Assembly (NCBI GenBank): GCA_029215795.1
Contig: JARDYH010000003.1
Location: 104,750,609 to 104,814,608 of the forward strand
From: Anniella stebbinsi
Taxonomy: Eukaryota > Chordata > Lepidosauria > Squamata > Anniellidae
DNA length: 64,000 bases
Direction: 5' to 3'
The notes under the pieces are model-generated. The model saw only the letters and a list, made by a program, of their open reading frames with translations, did no database searches and was not told the origin of the DNA. Below, piece by piece: positions 59,313-64,000 of the stretch (position 1 is the stretch's first letter; the number at the start of each line of letters is the position of its first letter). A program made the translations under genes and the position numbers.

Positions 59313-60359
59313 ACAACAAAAAAAGAGAATTAGGTGACCCTAAGTTGTTCGTCATCAGTTTTCCACACCCCACAGTCACCTCTGCATATCATATTCTCCA
59401 TCCTGTCCTCATGGTTTATTTCATTTGCACTTTCTGCCTCCTTAACTCCCAATTTCCCTGCTTTTTAGTGCTTGGTTGAAAACTGTAGAGCCTTAATGTT
59501 GTTTTGTAAACCATAGGTTTTTTGTTTAATGAATACATTTATCTCTGCGTAAGACCTATGGAACTTAGTAAAATGTCTAAGTAAACATGCATATAGCAAA
59601 GGAAGGGAGAACTTTAACCGCATTAATTATTTTATTCTTTGTACTGGAATATAAAATATCAAAATATCTGAATTTTTCTATTTTATCTTCTCTTTTGCAA
59701 TGCATAATTGGTGTGACACCCTCTTCCCGCCTTTGATTGTATTTGTATATTGTGTATGTAGGTAGAATCAATGTGATGGTGGGTGGGGTGGGTGATATAT
59801 TTTGTAATGATTAGGAGTTGTGGAATTAAGATGGTCTATTTGGGAAGTGATACAATACTGGGCTGTGTGGAGGTTAATACTGGAAGATTTCTGTAAGGAC
59901 ATTTTGTTGCACATATTCTATGTAAAAATGTAAAGCGTTGAAAGTGTAGTGCTTATTATCTTGAGATATTGTTTACAAAATTGCAAGTTAGCTGAACCAC
60001 TGGGATATGGCAGTTTTTTTTCTTATCAACTGCTTTATTTTGTGATTAATATTTTTCCAGTATATTATTACAAACATAAACATTTCTTATAGTAAAATAG
60101 TGTAGAAAATAGTCTTTCTTGCAATGGACAAAAATATCCTTTTTTACTTTTTGCCTCTCCAAATTTGACAAACCTCTATAGTTGGGAGAATGTGTGTATT
60201 TGTTTTTTTACAAAAAAACTAAAGTGTTAGATACTGGTCTGTCAGGTGTCATTCCTCTAATTGCTCTAATTGCTGTGGTGAGTGCAGCCTGCTCCCAAAT
60301 CCCCCTCATTTAGTATTGCTTATGGGAGGCAGTAGGGCAACCAGAGTTGTCTTGAAATG

Positions 60360-60660
60360 TTTCATCAAACCCCATGGGATTTTAGCATATGATAGGCTAA
60401 CTCTATTAAGCAAATGGTGGGTTCATTAACCCACCATTTGCTGTGCTCGAGTGGATATGAGCAAGTGCCTTGCCTCCCATGCACTCCTCCCACCTGCTTT
60501 TCATCAAGAACCTATGATCAGCTGGGTCATAGGTTCTTGATTGGGACATGCAATCCTGGAGCACTGAACAACCCAGCAGTTAGCCCAACAGCAAACCATG
60601 AGTTAATTGCTGAGTCTTTTAGCTCCTACGCTAAACAACCCAACACTTTGGGTTCGCATG
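60360..60660 (+). mobile_element. Element with two perfect hairpins
   Basis: Stem AGCAAATGGTGGGTT (60,409-60,423) pairs perfectly with 60,428-60,442 over a 4-nt loop. Stem TCAAGAACCTATGA (60,504-60,517) pairs perfectly with 60,527-60,540 over a 9-nt loop. CAACCCAGCAG and CAACCCAACA motifs link it to the 45- and 54-kb elements. Confidence 0.5.
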
Positions 60661-60667
60661 TCATGCT

Positions 60668-60950
60668 TAGGCTGACCATCTGAAAAGGAGGACAGGGCTC
60701 ATATAACTTTAACAGTTGTAGAGAAAAGGGAATTTCAGCAGGTGTCATTTGTATGCAATTAGTTCCTGGTGAAATTCCCTCTTCATCACAACTGTTAAAG
60801 GTGCAGGCACTATACTAGAGTGACCATATACAAAAGAAGGCATATCACCAGGAACTAATTGCATACAAATGACACTGATTAAAATTCCCTTTTCTCTACA
60901 ACTGTTAAAGTTATATGAGCCCTGTCCTCCTTTTCAGATGGTCAGCCTAG
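60668..60950 (+). mobile_element. Foldback element with about 105-nt arms
   Basis: Left arm 60,668-60,772 (TAGGCTGACCATCTGAAAAG...) pairs almost perfectly with right arm 60,845-60,949, with a 72-nt spacer. CATGCT at 60,662-60,667 and 60,951-60,956 may be a target duplication. The spacer has a further TAGAGTGACCATATA, a direct-sense copy of the left end. The partial copy at 35,004-35,110 shows that the family is dispersed. No protein is encoded. Confidence 0.75.
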
Positions 60951-61278
60951 CATGCTCAACATACTACCATCTGGCTGATTGTAAGTTGTTGATTAAAAGT
61001 GGAAGTGCAGAGTGCATGGAGAGGCTGTGCTCTGTCTCACTTCTGTTTGTGCACAGCGAATCATGGATTAATTAAGTTGCCATTACATGTGAAAAGGGTC
61101 TATGAGTGAGTTTAAGCAGTACACAACCCACAAATCTTATATTAACATGATTAAAATGTATAAGAAATTTATTCATTTTCTGTAGACTGATTCAGGGGAG
61201 AAAAGTCTAACAAGCATTTCTTTTCTAAATGGCTTGTAGATGAAACATACGCATTCTTCATTTGCTTTCCATTTCCAG

Positions 61279-61475
61279 GCAAGCTGTAATTAAAGGATCC
61301 CTTCCACATCCTTTTGCTCTGACATTATTTGAGGATACACTGTACTGGACTGATTGGACAACTCGCTCTGTCCTGGCCTGCAACAAATATACTGGGGGGA
61401 ATCTACGAGAAATACATTCCAACATCTTTTCTCCCATGGATATCCATGTGTTCAGCCAACAGCGGCAGCCCAATG
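61279..61475 (+). CDS. LRP6: LRP6 exon 4: propeller 1, blades 5-6
   Basis: 197 nt between acceptor CATTTCCAG and donor AATG|GTGAG. It encodes the end of Arg216, residues 217-281 and the first base of Ala282. YWTD is at 238-241. The stretch [14 protein letters not shown] before it is nearly invariant in LRP6 orthologues. The segment [15 protein letters not shown] closes the propeller and leads to the EGF module. Asn281 starts an N-A-T sequon completed by exon 5, also known in human. The frame runs past the donor for about 40 codons before a stop, but the donor and the exon 5 join show that this read-through is intronic. Confidence 0.95.

Positions 61476-64000
<2,525 letters not shown>

Larger units (their letters stand above)
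49428..61278 (+). other. LRP6: LRP6 intron 3
   Basis: 11,851 bp, GT-AG. It contains the antisense L2 LINE (55.8-59.2 kb) and several inverted-repeat elements. 49,430-50,140, 53,280-53,760 and 59,320-60,350 show only AT-rich intronic sequence. Confidence 0.9.

Overview
The window is vertebrate nuclear DNA carrying the 5' part of LRP6, the Wnt co-receptor gene, on the + strand. Five coding exons are recognisable by their peptides, GT-AG borders, matching phases and exon sizes (55, 394, 198, 197 and 132 nt). Together they encode residues 1-325: signal peptide, first six-bladed YWTD beta-propeller and first EGF-like module. The rest of the gene lies beyond the right edge. The repeats (CR1, L2 and L1 LINE pieces, a MIR-like tRNA-derived SINE, abundant short palindromic DNA transposons, short CA/AT/GGC microsatellites) suggest a squamate reptile, most likely a lizard. 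The species cannot be named from the sequence.

Layout. 1-13,750: intergenic DNA upstream of LRP6, with no coding exon I can support; it holds CR1 debris, a 355-bp GCGC-rich inverted-repeat element present twice complete and once truncated, palindromic elements and a possible solo LTR. 13,780-15,100: GC-rich promoter, 5' UTR and exon 1, with CTG, GGC and AGG runs, a TATAAAAG box and two small uORFs. 15,036-28,252: intron 1 (13.2 kb), with a 214-bp inverted-repeat element, a SINE, a CR1 copy, an unassigned LINE and two L1 pieces. 28,253-28,646: exon 2. 28,647-49,229: intron 2 (20.6 kb), beginning with an L1 only about 65 bp past the exon 2 donor that is itself interrupted by two L2 insertions; it also holds a head-to-head CR1 pair, a second L1 and several long hairpins. 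49,230-49,427: exon 3. 49,428-61,278: intron 3 (11.9 kb), dominated by an antisense, nearly full-length L2 LINE with an uninterrupted 995-codon ORF and a tandem-repeat 5' region, inserted in a palindromic element. 61,279-61,475: exon 4. 62,465-62,596: exon 5. 62,597-64,000: start of intron 5.

Functionally there is one host gene. LRP6 is a single-pass plasma-membrane receptor that pairs with Frizzled to start beta-catenin signalling; the encoded part is its most distal ectodomain. Everything else coding-like is retrotransposon-derived or a chance ORF. I see no RNA gene, CRISPR or bacterial-type feature, and no convincing new gene system. The most interesting material is the collection of non-autonomous inverted-repeat elements, the intact L2 with its tandem 5' region, the nested insertions close to LRP6 exons, and one unexplained coding-like stretch at 46.8-47.7 kb.
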